This document shows, one piece after another, positions 1-11,091 of a DNA stretch of 64,000 nt (the first letter of the stretch is position 1; every line of letters begins with the position of its first letter). The position numbers and the translations under genes were made by a program. The notes under the pieces were generated by a model. That model saw only the letters and a list, made by a program, of their open reading frames with translations. It made no database searches and was not told where the DNA came from. The stretch is from the NCBI GenBank assembly GCA_964247055.1, contig OZ176052.1, forward strand, positions 9,610,001 to 9,674,000. The letters are read 5' to 3'. Source of the DNA: Paragordius varius. Its lineage: Eukaryota > Nematomorpha.

Positions 1-236
1 TGATTTCGTTTCCGAAAATTAAAAATATAATTTCTATTTAACGTTGTTAAATAAAAAATTTTCGGAATGGTTTATTCTACTAATAATATATTTATCAAAA
101 CATATATTTCTATATAAATCTTTAAATGGAACTAAATGTTAAATAAAATTATTGTAAAGGTTGGGTTAATTTTAAATACTAAGTTAATTAAGTATTAACG
201 GTTAAAATTATTTATAAGAAATATTGAGCTTTATTA

Positions 237-406
237 CAGTATGAGTGAGTATACATAGCTAGAAAGTTATTAATTATTGGCAAAGAGCATATACAACAAA
301 GGGTAGTATTATTGGCTTATAGTTATTTTTTCACTTTTTACTATTAATTGCCAATAATAATTCTCTTTGCTGCATATGGTATTCGGCAATATACTTACTC
401 ACACTG
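237..406. mobile_element. Palindromic MITE (TA target site, CAGTATGAGTGAGTATA ends)
   Basis: A 170-bp element. The left end CAGTATGAGTGAGTATA is mirrored at the right by TATACTTACTCACACTG, and both are flanked by TA. Inner arms also pair (AATTATTGGCAAAGAGCATAT against ATATGCAGCAAAGAGAATTATTATTGGCAA). TA duplication and CAGT ends point to the Tc1/mariner superfamily. No coding potential. Confidence 0.85.
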
Positions 407-634
407 TATTTACAAGTCTTTATAATGGTGAAAATTTAATAAAAAAATGAAAATTATTGGCAGGCTATTTTTTATCATCTTACCAAATTAAAACTATGAC
501 CAAATTACTGTTCTTTAAATCAAAAGAAATTTTGAAAATAGCTACCTAACAAAAACATATTTTTAATATTTATATGCGATAATAACTTTAAAAAGTAAAA
601 ATATGCTTGCATCACTATAAACATACAGGTGACA

Positions 635-960
635 TTAAACAGAAAGTCTCATTATATTATAAAGAAAAAACATTAAATTCTTTTTTGATAAAGGATAATT
701 GTTTAAAGTTTGTTTAATGCTTGTTTGACGTTTCTTATAAAAAATAAAAGGATCAATAGATTTGCTGTTAATAACTTTAGTTTCAAATAAAAAATTGAAG
801 CAATCAGCGTAACTTTGATAAGTATCAAAGATTTTTATAATTATTGTTGGACCAGGTGTTTTGAAAAGATGCCCTTTCGCTAGGATGATTAAAATGTCCA
901 AAAATATTTTTAAGGCAATTTTTGGGTAAACGTACCGTCATTCAAATTCGATATGTATTA
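635..960 (-). other. Unexplained open frame, possible orphan exon
   Basis: Open minus-strand frame of about 95 codons (contains GHLFKTPGPTIIIKIFDTYQ and a Lys-rich tail) ending in TAA-type stop at 635. It has no ATG near its start and no family I recognise, and the PDE4 gene ends only 2 kb upstream on the same strand, leaving little room for a multi-exon gene. It could be a transposon fragment or chance. Low confidence. Confidence 0.15.
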
Positions 961-1417
961 TTCTTATAAAGGCACATATTAAAGCAGTTTCTAAGTTAAA
1001 AGTGTAGATTAAGAAGGAATGCTATGTCTAGTACCCTTGTAGGTGCACTCTATCGATTTATAAATACGCCTCCTGTAAAACCACGTGACTATTGGGTATT
1101 TTGGCGGATAACCATAATAATTCAGTTATATTGCCTTTAGATAAATGCTTAGAGTAATAAATATTATTTTGAAAACCGCTGTATTTGGTTCGACCCCTGT
1201 CAATTTAAGTTTTTAAAATAATTTATACCCCAATATGTTCAAATCAATTTGGAAAATGGCCTTTAATGTATACCTATGTTTAGCAACATTGCCTTTTAAA
1301 TGCGCCAATCATTGTTGAGCTGCTTATTAAAATTGTTCCCGTGTTACAGCCCCACATTTGGTAAAATACGCCGAATATTTCCGAACTTTGCACAATAAAA
1401 CATTAATTTAGAATAAT

Positions 1418-1850
1418 ATAATGTGACCAGATAGGCTGTTTTTCGCAGTATAGTACTGCGTTTTTGGAAAAAAACTGCGCCTGTACTGCCCTGACTTTTG
1501 TACTGCTTTTAAAAATTTTTTGTAATATTAATTACCTTATATAAAAAATTAATGTAAAATTTTATAGAGTATCCGCTGTTAAAATAATAATTTGTAAAAA
1601 AAGGTTCATTCGGTAAATACTAATATTAATCTATTTTAATTGGTTAATATTTTATTTTCTGATTGAGTACATGGAATCGGGTTTCGGACCGGTAAAATCG
1701 CTTATGAAGGCAATCGCCCAGGGAACTATAATTCTTTCGACCGTAAGATTTAGGCTAAAGGCCCTTTAACTCAGGGCTTTCGCAAAAGCGGCCTCAAAAT
1801 ATAAAATAAACACAAAATGAATTTATGATGTTTTAGTAATTAAAAGTTCA
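1418..1850. repeat. Dispersed repeat, copy 1 (TGTGACCAGATAGGCTG family)
   Basis: About 430 bp matching 43393-43875 in the same orientation and order: TGTGAC-AGATAGGCTGTTTT, then tactgc-rich sequence, TTGGTTAATATTTTATTTT, and a late AGGCTAAxGGC-CTTT-ACxCAGGGC block. No coding frame. Unclassified; too diverged for its ends to be certain. Confidence 0.7.
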
Positions 1851-2239
1851 ATGTTTGTTTCATTTGTTTCAGTTAATTTAATGCATATGTTGGATATTTT
1901 TAATTGTTTCTAATAAGTTAATAAATAGTAAAGAACTATATCATCAGATAAACCGCAGCACTGGTGTAAAAATAGGCAATGTATGATTTAATTTTGCACT
2001 GCGCCAGGATTCAAAATGTATGGTCATTAGAATAATATATTAAATAATATATTTTTCAAATGCATTTTACACATTCAACTTGGCCAAGTTAGTTTACATT
2101 ACACGTATAATTTTATTGATATTTATTGTTACTCTTCTCATCACTGTTAAATCATGTTATGTCGTGTAGGTTTATTATGAAAATAAATCTTGGTATATAA
2201 TAATATTTTCTTCCTACTTATATTATATAGTTTTGGTAG

Positions 2240-2665
2240 ACTAATCAAATCTCTGATCTTCCAAGCATGCTTTACGCCTAGAGTTAGTACTTAATGAAGG
2301 AGGGTTAAAGATATAATAATGCGTTCGAAAATGTGATTGAGAAAGTTGGCTTCATATCAATTGGAAAGATAAGATTTAAACACTGAAATTCTTGATAAAA
2401 TCACACCTGACATATCCCTATTCGGCTTATGATTTAAATGAAGCTCCCTTACTTCAGCCATTTCATTAGATCCAAAATCTTTGTGTATCAGCTCATGTCG
2501 GGAAAAGTTAACGGTAAACGCGGTAGGTGCGAAACGCATTGGATTGATAATTTGACTAAAATAATCAAGCTAACAATGCAACAGTTAACATCCATCACCT
2601 TCAACCGTACAAGCTGGCCAAATTCCACTTACGAAATAGCGACAAATCGAATTTTATAAAAGTTA
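2240..2665 (+). mobile_element. LINE 3' remnant (reverse-transcriptase C-terminal tail)
   Basis: The frame 2438-2659 contains KLPYFSHFIRS, LMSGKVNGKRGRCETHWIDN and FNRTSW. This is the spacing of the conserved tail of non-LTR retrotransposon proteins (LRYFGH...EGKVEGKRxRGRxRxxWIDN...DRxxW). Upstream, RVIEKVG-like sequence is in another frame, so it is decayed. No 5' part is visible. Confidence 0.72.
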
Positions 2666-2871
2666 TAATACCCAAAACATTTTCCCTAAGATATCAATTA
2701 GTTACCATTTCTTATTATAGAAAATACGCACAAGATGACTTCAATAATTTCATATATTGATATACGCTTTTGAGACTTGGCCTAAATTTAGTATCTTATA
2801 TTTATCAAACCAAAAAGCTAACTTTTATCCTTCTGTAATTATTGCAAATGTGCGAAATAATTGTGTATTAA

Positions 2872-2877
2872 TTTATT
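2872..2877 (-). promoter_or_regulatory. Possible poly(A) signal of PDE4
   Basis: AATAAA on the minus strand about 125 bases past the PDE4 stop codon. In DNA this A+T-rich such hexamers are common by chance, so only position supports it. Confidence 0.35.
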
Positions 2878-2982
2878 TTTATACATGTATATTCAGATAT
2901 AAATTAATAAGGAAGAATATGTATATAAAAAATTAAATCCACAATAAAAATGATATAAAATAGTATATTTTGGACAATTATA

Positions 2983-2998
2983 GGGGGGGGGGGGGGGG
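2983..2998. repeat. G16 homopolymer (C16 on the gene strand) next to the PDE4 stop
   Basis: Sixteen consecutive G on the plus strand. It ends two bases before the PDE4 stop codon on the plus strand, so the mRNA would carry a C tract immediately after the stop. Long G/C runs are otherwise absent here except for the C16 run at 19163-19178. Confidence 0.95.
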
Positions 2999-3000
2999 TG

Positions 3001-5383
3001 TTAAGAAGTTGATTCTTTATTCAAACTTTCCAAGGATTGGTAGGGAGGGGTAATCGATGAAGGGGACAGTCTCTTTATATCACGTTCATGAAGTTTGTTT
3101 TCAAAATATTCGCGGTTTTCCTCCAAATTTTGTAACATTATCTGACAATCTGGATAAACTAACTCGGCCCAAGTTTCCCACAAAGGTTGAACAATATAAT
3201 CCATAAAACCAATCTACACAAACAATTTAAATTAAAGCATATCTATATAGCAAATATAAAAATTTAATCAGTGGTGTTCAACCCTAGCATGCTTGCAATA
3301 TTTGGATTAGACACCACTGAACTAAAGAGCGTATTTATTGTTATATGAGATGCCTTTACAAGGATGAAAAATGAATTATAGGAAGATTTGAGCTATCTTT
3401 ATTTACGCTTAAAAAAGAAAGATTATAAAATTAAGTTACCGATCTTCGAAAAAAGTATAATTTTGAAAATCGATTGTAATGATAAAAACCTGAGTTTTTT
3501 CTATAGATATTTTATCTCTATCACACATGACACTTATTTGTAGTCCACATTGTTTTTCACGTTCGCCTTGTATGAAATATTCTTGCATAATCAAATCCGT
3601 CCATTTTAAATACAAGTTTAGAGGTTTAGTCGGATTGCTTAAATCTCCGCAATGTATCATTGATTGTAAAACCTGTATTCGACAAATTTTTATGTTTTAA
3701 TTTTAACAGCTATTAATTTTATATTTGAAAATAAACACCTGAATATATTTTATAAATATCATGAATATAAAACCCCAACATAGAGTTAATGAAAAAACGT
3801 TTTTTTAATATTCAACGCATGATTATAAGGGAAGAATCTTTATTTATATGAAATAATACTTTGTGTTTTTCTGCTGGTTCCAGCGAATTATCAGTTCCTG
3901 AAACTTTTTTTGTTTCCACCATAGTTTTCAAATCGGCCAACAATTTCATATGTTTGGACATATCAGTAGCAAGCACCTTAAAATCCAATTAATAAAATTA
4001 AAAGTATAAAAAATACGAAATCCTAATTTAAAAATAAGATTTTTAGGCATTAAGCGTTCATAAGTATTTTGTGAAGAACGAACAAACTAGTGGCAAAGGC
4101 AGAATATAAACGGTCAATATTTTACCAATTTAATTTTTAAATTTTAACCAATCAATAAAGACATGTTTTAATCAGTTAACCATAATTAGATGACATATAA
4201 ATGAACATAAATATTTTCTTTATAAATTGAAGAAAGTCCAATGCAATGATTTTATATTTTAAAAAAATCATACCAAATCTATTATGAGACGTCGCATGGC
4301 AAGACGTTTTTTGCTTGGAACGTTGACAAAAATATTACATTTTGGCTCTTGAAGGATCTTAAATGCAATGGCTAAATGATGATTTTCCAATACGGATTCA
4401 TCATTATACATAATGGCTAAATCTGAGCCTATATTTTATATATGTAAGCGAATAAATAATCGAAAATTGTTTAGATTTGAAAAAAATTTTTTTAAAAAAA
4501 TATTTAAAAAGTTTTAAACTTATATTTTACATGAATTAATGAGGAATTGGTTTGTGAAACCGGGATGATCAACGTCATGTATTGCACTGGCTATTATAAT
4601 TGATATTTGTTCCATCTCATTAAAAACGCCCTAAACATATAATATTATGAAAAAATTCTAATAACCCCTCAAAAAATATGAAATTTAGGTTTTTTGTTTC
4701 GGAAATACCAAATTTTTCATTTCAAATTTAATTGCAAAAAAATCTAATTTTTTTGCCCTTAAACACAAGTTAAAATATCAATAAAATATAGGCATGAAAA
4801 TTGGGTTCTTTTAATTTAAAAAGGCAAAAAGATTACTCCCCTGTAAAGTCTGATAACATTAAGGTTAAAATGCATTTTTGTTATATTTAAATTGACAAAC
4901 TTTTCTATGAGATTTATAAATTTATAAATATATGATAAATTCCGACATTTAGCACAAAACAAAAAATCCGTATATCAATTTTTTCCAATGAAAACGTAAA
5001 AAAATTATACTAAATTAATTAATTATATTTACTTGAAATATGGGACTAGATAAGAGTATATGAGCAGATTGCATAACATCCGTCGCATGAATCCTATTAT
5101 GATATGGGACATTCAAGTAATGGTCTTCGATGCACATGAGAAAATTAAGTAGATTACATACTGGAATATTAAATGCTTCAATAAGTTTTCTTTCCTTTAA
5201 TAATAGGTAAAAGAAAAATGATACAAATATTTTTAGTCGCGAGATATATTCGCTAACAAGCGTATGAAATAAAAAAATTACCTTTAAAATAGTGTACGTT
5301 AGAGAAGTTAGGGGTCTACCCTGAGCTAAAACATTGAGTTTAAATGTATCAAGACCCCATTTGTTCATGTCGTTTGACAAAAG
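3001..5383 (-). CDS. PDE4: PDE4 catalytic-domain exons
   Basis: Seven exons encode the HD-type phosphodiesterase core. They begin with [14 protein letters not shown] (5383) and pass through [12 protein letters not shown] and [18 protein letters not shown] (5194-5033), [17 protein letters not shown] (4630-4531), [14 protein letters not shown] (4428-4274), [20 protein letters not shown] (3976-3860) and [14 protein letters not shown] (3672-3490), ending with [13 protein letters not shown] (3213-3001). The His and Asp residues that hold the two metals and the glutamine that selects cAMP are all visible. Two departures from the family: the usual CADLSNP reads CGDLSNP, and the normally conserved helix before it (DNYxDRIQ in flies and vertebrates) is replaced by a polar LEPAEKHK segment of similar length. 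The stop codon TAA is at 3003-3001. Confidence 0.95.
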
Positions 5384-8300
5384 CTAAATCGGAAATAAAA
5401 ATATTTTAATTATATATGTATACGTATTAAAAACAAAATTAATAGTGTTTTAATTTTAAATTTTAAATTTATGTTTTTAGGAGTAAGATTATCATTAGTA
5501 TATATTTATATATATTAATTACCAAGTTTACAATTTTAATCGCCCTAAGAATTTAAAAGTAAATAATTATGCTCTTTTAAACTTGAAGTCACATAAACTG
5601 TTACGCAACATATTTGGTAACAGTTCTTTGTTGTAACCTGCCTCATATGAATTATAATTATAAAACCATAACTATTTTTTTTACCAAGAGTTTTTATTTT
5701 TAAAAATCATAATTACAGGAAAAAATAAAATTATATAGACAAAACGTAAAATAAGGACAATTTTATGTATAATACAATATTGATTACATGATTTTTTACA
5801 TATAGACTATCGTTTTGGATCGCAGAATAAGAAATAAAGATGTAAATTAATAAAACTCTCAATCATACATTTCACAGTTTAATAGTATAGTTTATGCAAA
5901 AAACATGGTTCAAAAAAGTATGGTTGTCTTTTTTAAAAAAAATATTTGTCTTTATATTTTTACATTTTGTCTGTATATTTTCAGTTTTACTGTAAAAAAA
6001 TGGAATGATATATGAATCAAATGTTTTAAATAAAGCATTTTATTTTCAAAAAAAGGCTATTTAATTCAAATTAGCAAAACTTGTGAAAGGGCGGTATCAT
6101 CGTCGACATAAACCCCATACTTTGGAATTCCATGAGCAAATGTGTGGATTTGAACGGAAATGGGATTAAAACCGATACTAGATGCTATCACATTGAAGGA
6201 TTTGGAAAATAGGCTTTGAGTATCTTGAGGAACAGTATTAACAAACTTTTGTTTAACATCCACTGTATTATTATCTTGTGATTTATTTTTATGAATGGTT
6301 TTATTGGCCAATTTACTATTATTAGTGGTAGAGGTCATATTTAGATCTGTACGAGAATTATTGGGTGATTGGTTTGTGGGAAGAGACCAATGTACTTCTC
6401 TCAATCCTTGTTGATGTTGTTGCGCAAATTTGGATGGACTTTTTGGTGATTTACTATTTATTAAAGTTAAAATATAGTAAATATTCAAATTATACGGACA
6501 AAAAGTAAAAATATAAAGTAAATATTTTTTTAAAGGAAAACCATATTTTTTTAAATCCTGATTTTTTCGAATATAATAGAAATGAAAATTGGTAACACAA
6601 TCAATTAGAGCACAAATTGAATTTATACGGACAAAAAGTAAAAATATAAAGATATAAATTTTTTTTAAAAAAACCATATTTTTTAAATCTTATTTTTTCA
6701 AATATAATAGAAATGAAAATTGGTAACACAATCAATTATGTATTTTATGATTGTATTAAAATAATTTATATAGCAAAAAGGTTTCAAAAGCGTTTTTTGA
6801 AAATATTTGTCTGTATATTTTTAGGTTTTGTCCGTATAATTTCAATTTTTACTGTAACATATATATGCAATCATAGATAACAAACAGTTTTTTTTGCATT
6901 CTATAAAAATATTCATAGATATGTGAGATCGTTACATTAAGCACCATGCGACAATTAGATTAAAAAGTTTAAGTGGGTTTAAGTTAAATTAGGAGCCCTT
7001 ATATTAACCATAACAAAATAACATAATATAAACAGAAACATGACCGGTTTTGATACGATATTGAGGACAAATCAATTTTTTAAATATTTAAAGAAAGTGA
7101 ACAAATAAATAAAAACATATAATTTGATGAATGGCCACATGTAAAGCCCCATTTTCGCCACTGATCAACATACAGCTGATAAGAAAATTAAATCTGAACC
7201 TATTTTTATATTTGAATTTAGGTTAAATTGATAATTATTAATCATAAAATTAAAAAAATTTATATCAAGCGTTGTTTTTTAATTTGTAACAATCTAGTAT
7301 TCGGGTACTTGTACTGCGTTTTTAAGTCATTTTTAAGGCAAAGTTTCGATCGCAGGACCAAATATTTTTATTTGCCTTATAACTATATTTGATTTAACAA
7401 TATCATAATGTTAGTGATTCCATTTTTAGGTTTAAAAAAATAAATTTACTCTGCAAAACATTAATTTAGATAAAGTCTAAGTATTAATTCAAATTTTTCC
7501 CATGTTAGTTCTCTAAGTTGAATAAAAATAATATATTAATGAAAGGGTTCCTAAAAAATTTAGGGCATGAAAATATCTGCCGTCAGATAATAATAAAATA
7601 CAATCCTATATATTTGCATAGGCTAGAAAAAAATCTAATAACTTTGACATTAAGGTTTTTAATAAATTATTTATTGCATATGCGTTGTTTTCACGACTGA
7701 TAACAAAATTATGAGTTAAAAAGTTAGAAATTTTCTATGCTCACAAGTTCCACATTGTAAAATTAAAATATCGCAAATATAAATGTATATCATTTCAATT
7801 TATAAAAATATTTTTTAAAAAAAATTGTTTAAATCACATAAACAAAAGAACATAAAAACTATTTGGTGAAGCCTGATATAAATCTACCGCCTTGTAACTG
7901 GCTCATGGATTAAATAATAAAAAAAACTGCACAGGTTTAATATGAATCCTTTCAAATATACCCTAATGTAAAAATCTTTATATTTTGTGATGAGGGTTGA
8001 AAAGTTAATAATATCGGCTAATATTCAATCTAAAATATTATACCATTTCGATACAAAAACCTAATATCAATATATTCGAGGAAATCATGTTAAAACCCAG
8101 GTAATGCCATGAATATTAACAAAGGGTTTTACATATCATTAAGTTTACCCATAAATTTAATTTTCCGTTTAATTATCAATATCATTTTTGGTTAATTTTC
8201 AGTGAATTTAACAATTGTTAATATTGAAACATTATCATCTCCATTAATCACATTATAAAAGCTACTTAGTAAATCCCGTTGAAATTTATTTAATAAAATT

Positions 8301-10098
8301 ACCTTTTTGACATGGCTGACAATATGTTTTTTGATGCGTCTCCCATTAAACTAAGGGTGTTAGATATGGAGGCTCTGGCATATGGAAAGTGTTTGGAACG
8401 AGAAGTTGTACTACCACCACTGGGTGAGCTAAGGGATTGTTTTGTGTTTTGCAATGATAATTGATCCATCGATTTACGCAACGGTAAGTTTACTCTATTT
8501 TCCGCTGCTAAGGTGATGGTGGCATTTTTGAAAACAGTATCGTCCAATTTTTCATTGCTAACTCCAATCCCCTTTTTACCATGAGGTGGAGATGCTAAAT
8601 GAATAGCTTCTATGGTATGAGGAGCCCTATTGATTTGGTTGCTTGAATCATGGATTTCGGAATCATCTTCGTGTTCTTTTTCTATTACAATGCAAATTAT
8701 ACAGACAAAAGTAAAAAGTAAAGATAAATATCTTTTTCATTCAAAAAACATATACGTTTAAACCTTTTTCTACATTAAGTATTTCAGTCCAAATTTGAAG
8801 CATATTAATTGAGTATGTTACTACTTTAAGTTTCTATTCCTTAATTTTCAATATCCAAAACGATAAAATATAATCAAAAAATCAAGTTTTATAACTTTTG
8901 AAAGAAATAATTGTATTATGTTTTTACAATCTGTCTGTCTTAATATAAATATTTAAATAATTTTTAGTTAAAAAATATCGATAAATGAGCATAAACGATT
9001 ACATATACATATATTTTAACATAAAAAAACCAAGAAAATTGGACGTAATGTATTCCGTTATTTGAGAGCCTTCTGTGTCATTTTTGGAAAGATGGGATAG
9101 TTCTTCATTCAACATTTTTTTGAACTAATATTAATCAAAACATGCATTTATATCAATTCTTTTTTATAAAATAAAAATTAGAAACAGATAAAAATAGCTT
9201 AGAATGTATAGAGTCAATCTACAATGCTAGTTAGTATAGTAACAATATTTAACAAAACACTCTGCTTAGGATATAATGAAATGCAATCAATCTCCTTAGG
9301 GATTAATTGATACATCTCGTGTTATCGCAGTAACAGAAAAAAGGGGAAAATAAAATATTTAGTGACATAAAATGACATATAAATTGTTGTGTGTAAAAAA
9401 ATGTGTTTTATCAAAATAATGTTCGTTACCAAATACACTGTTATTTGTAAAAGATATTGGCTAAAATATGTGGGAAAAACCTTGTTGGAAGCCATGTCAC
9501 TCACGGATCGATATGGTTGAAGCGTTTCTAACTGATTTAGACACCAATCTAGCTCAGTTAATGTTTCGTTAGCCAAATGCATATGTTGCGTATTATTATT
9601 ATTATAAGTGTTGGTATGATTAGAATCTTTATTGCAACAAAATATGTTATATGTAAAATATAAAATATGCTAAGAATTAAATATATTCATATTTTATAGA
9701 ACGAATACCTTGTTGACTAGATTGAGCATCCGTAGTAGTAGTGTGTTGATCTCTAGAATGGTGAAAAAGGATAATCAAATGAACTCATAATAATTTTGGA
9801 TTTTTTAAAAAAGAATAATTGGTACTAATATAATATTAATAAGATTCATCGCCTATATATATATCTTGTTGAAATAATGTATATGCTATGTAAGATTGTT
9901 CAAAATTCAGAATGAAACTTATAAATACGCTATTTAATTAAAAAGTTTAGCACAAACTTTTCATTTGAAACGCCTTTTCCCATGAGTGCAACGAAATTAC
10001 TGCGTATATTTTGAAGGGTTGCAAGAATTTGAGCAAAGGGAGTCACAATAATATCTTCACCGTGCCTAATTGTTTTTAAAATGTTTTAGCTTAATTTC

Positions 10099-10156
<58 letters not shown>

Positions 10157-11091
10157 TAAATAAATTGCATTTAGTAAAACTAACAGTGAAACAGTAACAC
10201 AAGAGGAAAATTTTAAGAACAGGTTGGAAAGGGGCAAAAACCTATCTTTCTAGCTTTTTGTACATGTCATAAATGCAGGGGTGTAGTAAGAAGATTATGA
10301 TATTTTTATAATAAATAATTCAAATTAATACATAAGCAATATAAAAATTAATAATAAAGTTGGAGAGGGTCATTCAAAAGTATCCTATATAAGGCCTAAT
10401 GCGGCAGAATAGATAAAACCGATATTTACTCAATATTTTCGTCCGTGTCAGTAAGTAAAGATTTTCTTCGGTACGAAGTATGTAATTTATTTTCTCGCTG
10501 TTCCGTTTCATTAAATTGATCAACAACTCTATCGCCACTATCGCCCTCAAGAGTCGAAGAATGTATACTTTCTTCCCTTATGGGAGTCACTAAAGATGTT
10601 GAGTAATTCATTTTATCACTCAGTGCCGGTGTTGGTTCAATTTGTATCGTGTTGGCATGGTGGTAAATTCCTGTAGTTGTAGTATGATGGGGAAGACCAC
10701 CACGTGGTTTATTACGATACATCTTTTTATCCCTTTCGCCATCTTTACTTTTAATACTACTTTGATTAATGTGATGTTGGCGTTTGTTGAGGGAATTGTT
10801 TCGATGTAATTCCCGGTACAAAGGGGACGATGAAAAATTATTGGCTAAAGCTTTGTTAATCATTGAATAATTTCCATCCTTACCGGATGATGATGTAATG
10901 TTTCCCCCAGTTGCACCAACTGTATGTTGCATAGGTATAGCTAGTGAACTTATCCGATCTCTATGGATAAAGGAAGTTTTGTATTTTCTATCACTAGTTC
11001 CGGATGCGGTGGAGAGCATGGAAACCGTATCAGAATCCATGCCCTTATTAGTTTTGCTGTTGTTGTCGGTATTAATGATATCTTCATCCAT
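3001..11091 (-). CDS. PDE4: PDE4/dunce-type cAMP-specific 3',5'-cyclic phosphodiesterase (14-exon isoform)
   Basis: Hydrolyses cAMP to AMP in the cytoplasm. Coding exons, in transcription order: 11091-10430, 10065-9958, 9752-9709, 9626-9481, 9124-9031, 8681-8303, 6453-6081, 5383-5282, 5194-5033, 4630-4531, 4428-4274, 3976-3860, 3672-3490, 3213-3001. All junctions have GT/AG and matching phase, and the total is 2838 nt (945 aa plus stop). Domains: Ser/Asn/His-rich N-terminus (1-220), UCR1 end (about 221-257, [12 protein letters not shown]), UCR2 (about 280-351, [13 protein letters not shown] and RSVSDMAS), low-complexity insert (about 352-590), catalytic domain (about 590-930). The metal-binding motifs HDVDHPG and YHNRIH and the invariant Gln region (IEKTQ then IGFMDYIV) are present. 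Vertebrate and fly PDE4 share this order but have a far shorter UCR2-catalytic linker. Family assignment is strong; exact ends of a few exons are inferred from phase. Confidence 0.93.
5716..5992. mobile_element. MITE of the CAGTAAAA/TATACGGACAAAA family
   Basis: A 277-bp element in the PDE4 intron 6080-5384, flanked by TA on both sides. The left end has tatagacaaaacgtaaaat; the right end reads ACATTTTGTCTGTATATTTTC ... TTTTACTG. Shares interior blocks (AACCATxxTT, tgattg-tac) with copies at 6475, 8688 and 20609. Confidence 0.82.
6081..8681 (-). CDS. PDE4: PDE4 low-complexity linker exons between UCR2 and catalytic domain
   Basis: Two large exons (8681-8303 and 6453-6081, about 125 residues each) join UCR2 to the catalytic core. 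They are rich in Ser, Asn, Lys and Thr and carry several Arg/Ser patches such as [13 protein letters not shown]. The second exon ends in [18 protein letters not shown], which aligns with the IPRFGVKTDQEELLAQ segment just before the catalytic domain of vertebrate PDE4, so the reading frame and splice order are secure. In other animals this linker is a few tens of residues; here it is about 240. The extra sequence looks disordered and has no domain I recognise. MITE copies lie directly upstream of both exons' splice acceptors. Confidence 0.85.
6475..6854. mobile_element. MITE of the same family with an internal left-end duplication
   Basis: TA-flanked, ending GTCCGTATAATTTCAATTTTTACTG at 6854. 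The left part occurs twice in tandem (about 6486-6606 and 6619-6736), each with TATACGGACAAAAAGTAAAA, CATATTTTTTAAATC and GAAAATTGGTAACACAATCA. Its left edge lies 20 bp from the acceptor of the PDE4 exon ending at 6453. Confidence 0.82.
8688..8968. mobile_element. MITE of the same family filling a PDE4 intron
   Basis: A 281-bp copy starting CAATGCAAATTATACAGACAAA after TA (8686-8687) and ending around TTTTTAGT then TA. It makes up about 80% of the 349-bp intron 9030-8682 and begins 5 bp from that intron's acceptor AG. Ends are more decayed than in the 20609 copy. Confidence 0.75.
9031..10065 (-). CDS. PDE4: PDE4 upstream conserved regions (end of UCR1, UCR2)
   Basis: Exons 10065-9958, 9752-9709 (44 nt), 9626-9481 and 9124-9031. 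The first carries [18 protein letters not shown], the hallmark end of UCR1. The third and fourth carry UCR2: [40 protein letters not shown] and EYITSNFL. These modules cap the active site and mediate dimer formation and PKA or ERK control in PDE4 enzymes, which makes this a long-form PDE4. A Thr/Gln/Asn-rich spacer from the 44-nt exon and a short run of Asn codons separate UCR1 from UCR2. The acceptor at 10065 is shared by both alternative upstream exons. Confidence 0.93.
10103..10154. repeat. (TA)n microsatellite
   Basis: About 26 TA units in the intron between the PDE4 alternative first exon and the UCR1 exon. Similar tracts occur at 13603-13621, 36630-36649, 40305-40328, 44323-44372, 54469-54502 and 56941-56970. 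Confidence 0.95.
10430..11091 (-). CDS. PDE4: PDE4 alternative first coding exon with own ATG and RRKS site
   Basis: This exon starts with ATG at 11091-11089 and is open for 220 codons. It ends at a donor (GA|GTAAAT) in phase 2 and joins the acceptor at 10065 to give ...[19 protein letters not shown]. The encoded N-terminus is Ser/Asn/His rich with no recognised domain. Its last residues, [13 protein letters not shown], mimic the PKA-target start of UCR1 (RRESFLYRSD in vertebrates). It therefore looks like an alternative, promoter-linked first exon that supplies its own version of the UCR1 phosphorylation site. A run of TA repeats (10103-10154) lies in the intron to the next exon. The exon is well supported by length and phase; isoform use is inference. 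Confidence 0.82.

Noticed and set aside
3673-3859. A missing PDE4 mini-exon encoding the DNYxDRIQ helix
   Set aside because: The intron has no frame that matches and keeps phase. The flanking exons already supply a loop of the right length ([14 protein letters not shown] then VLQSMIHC).
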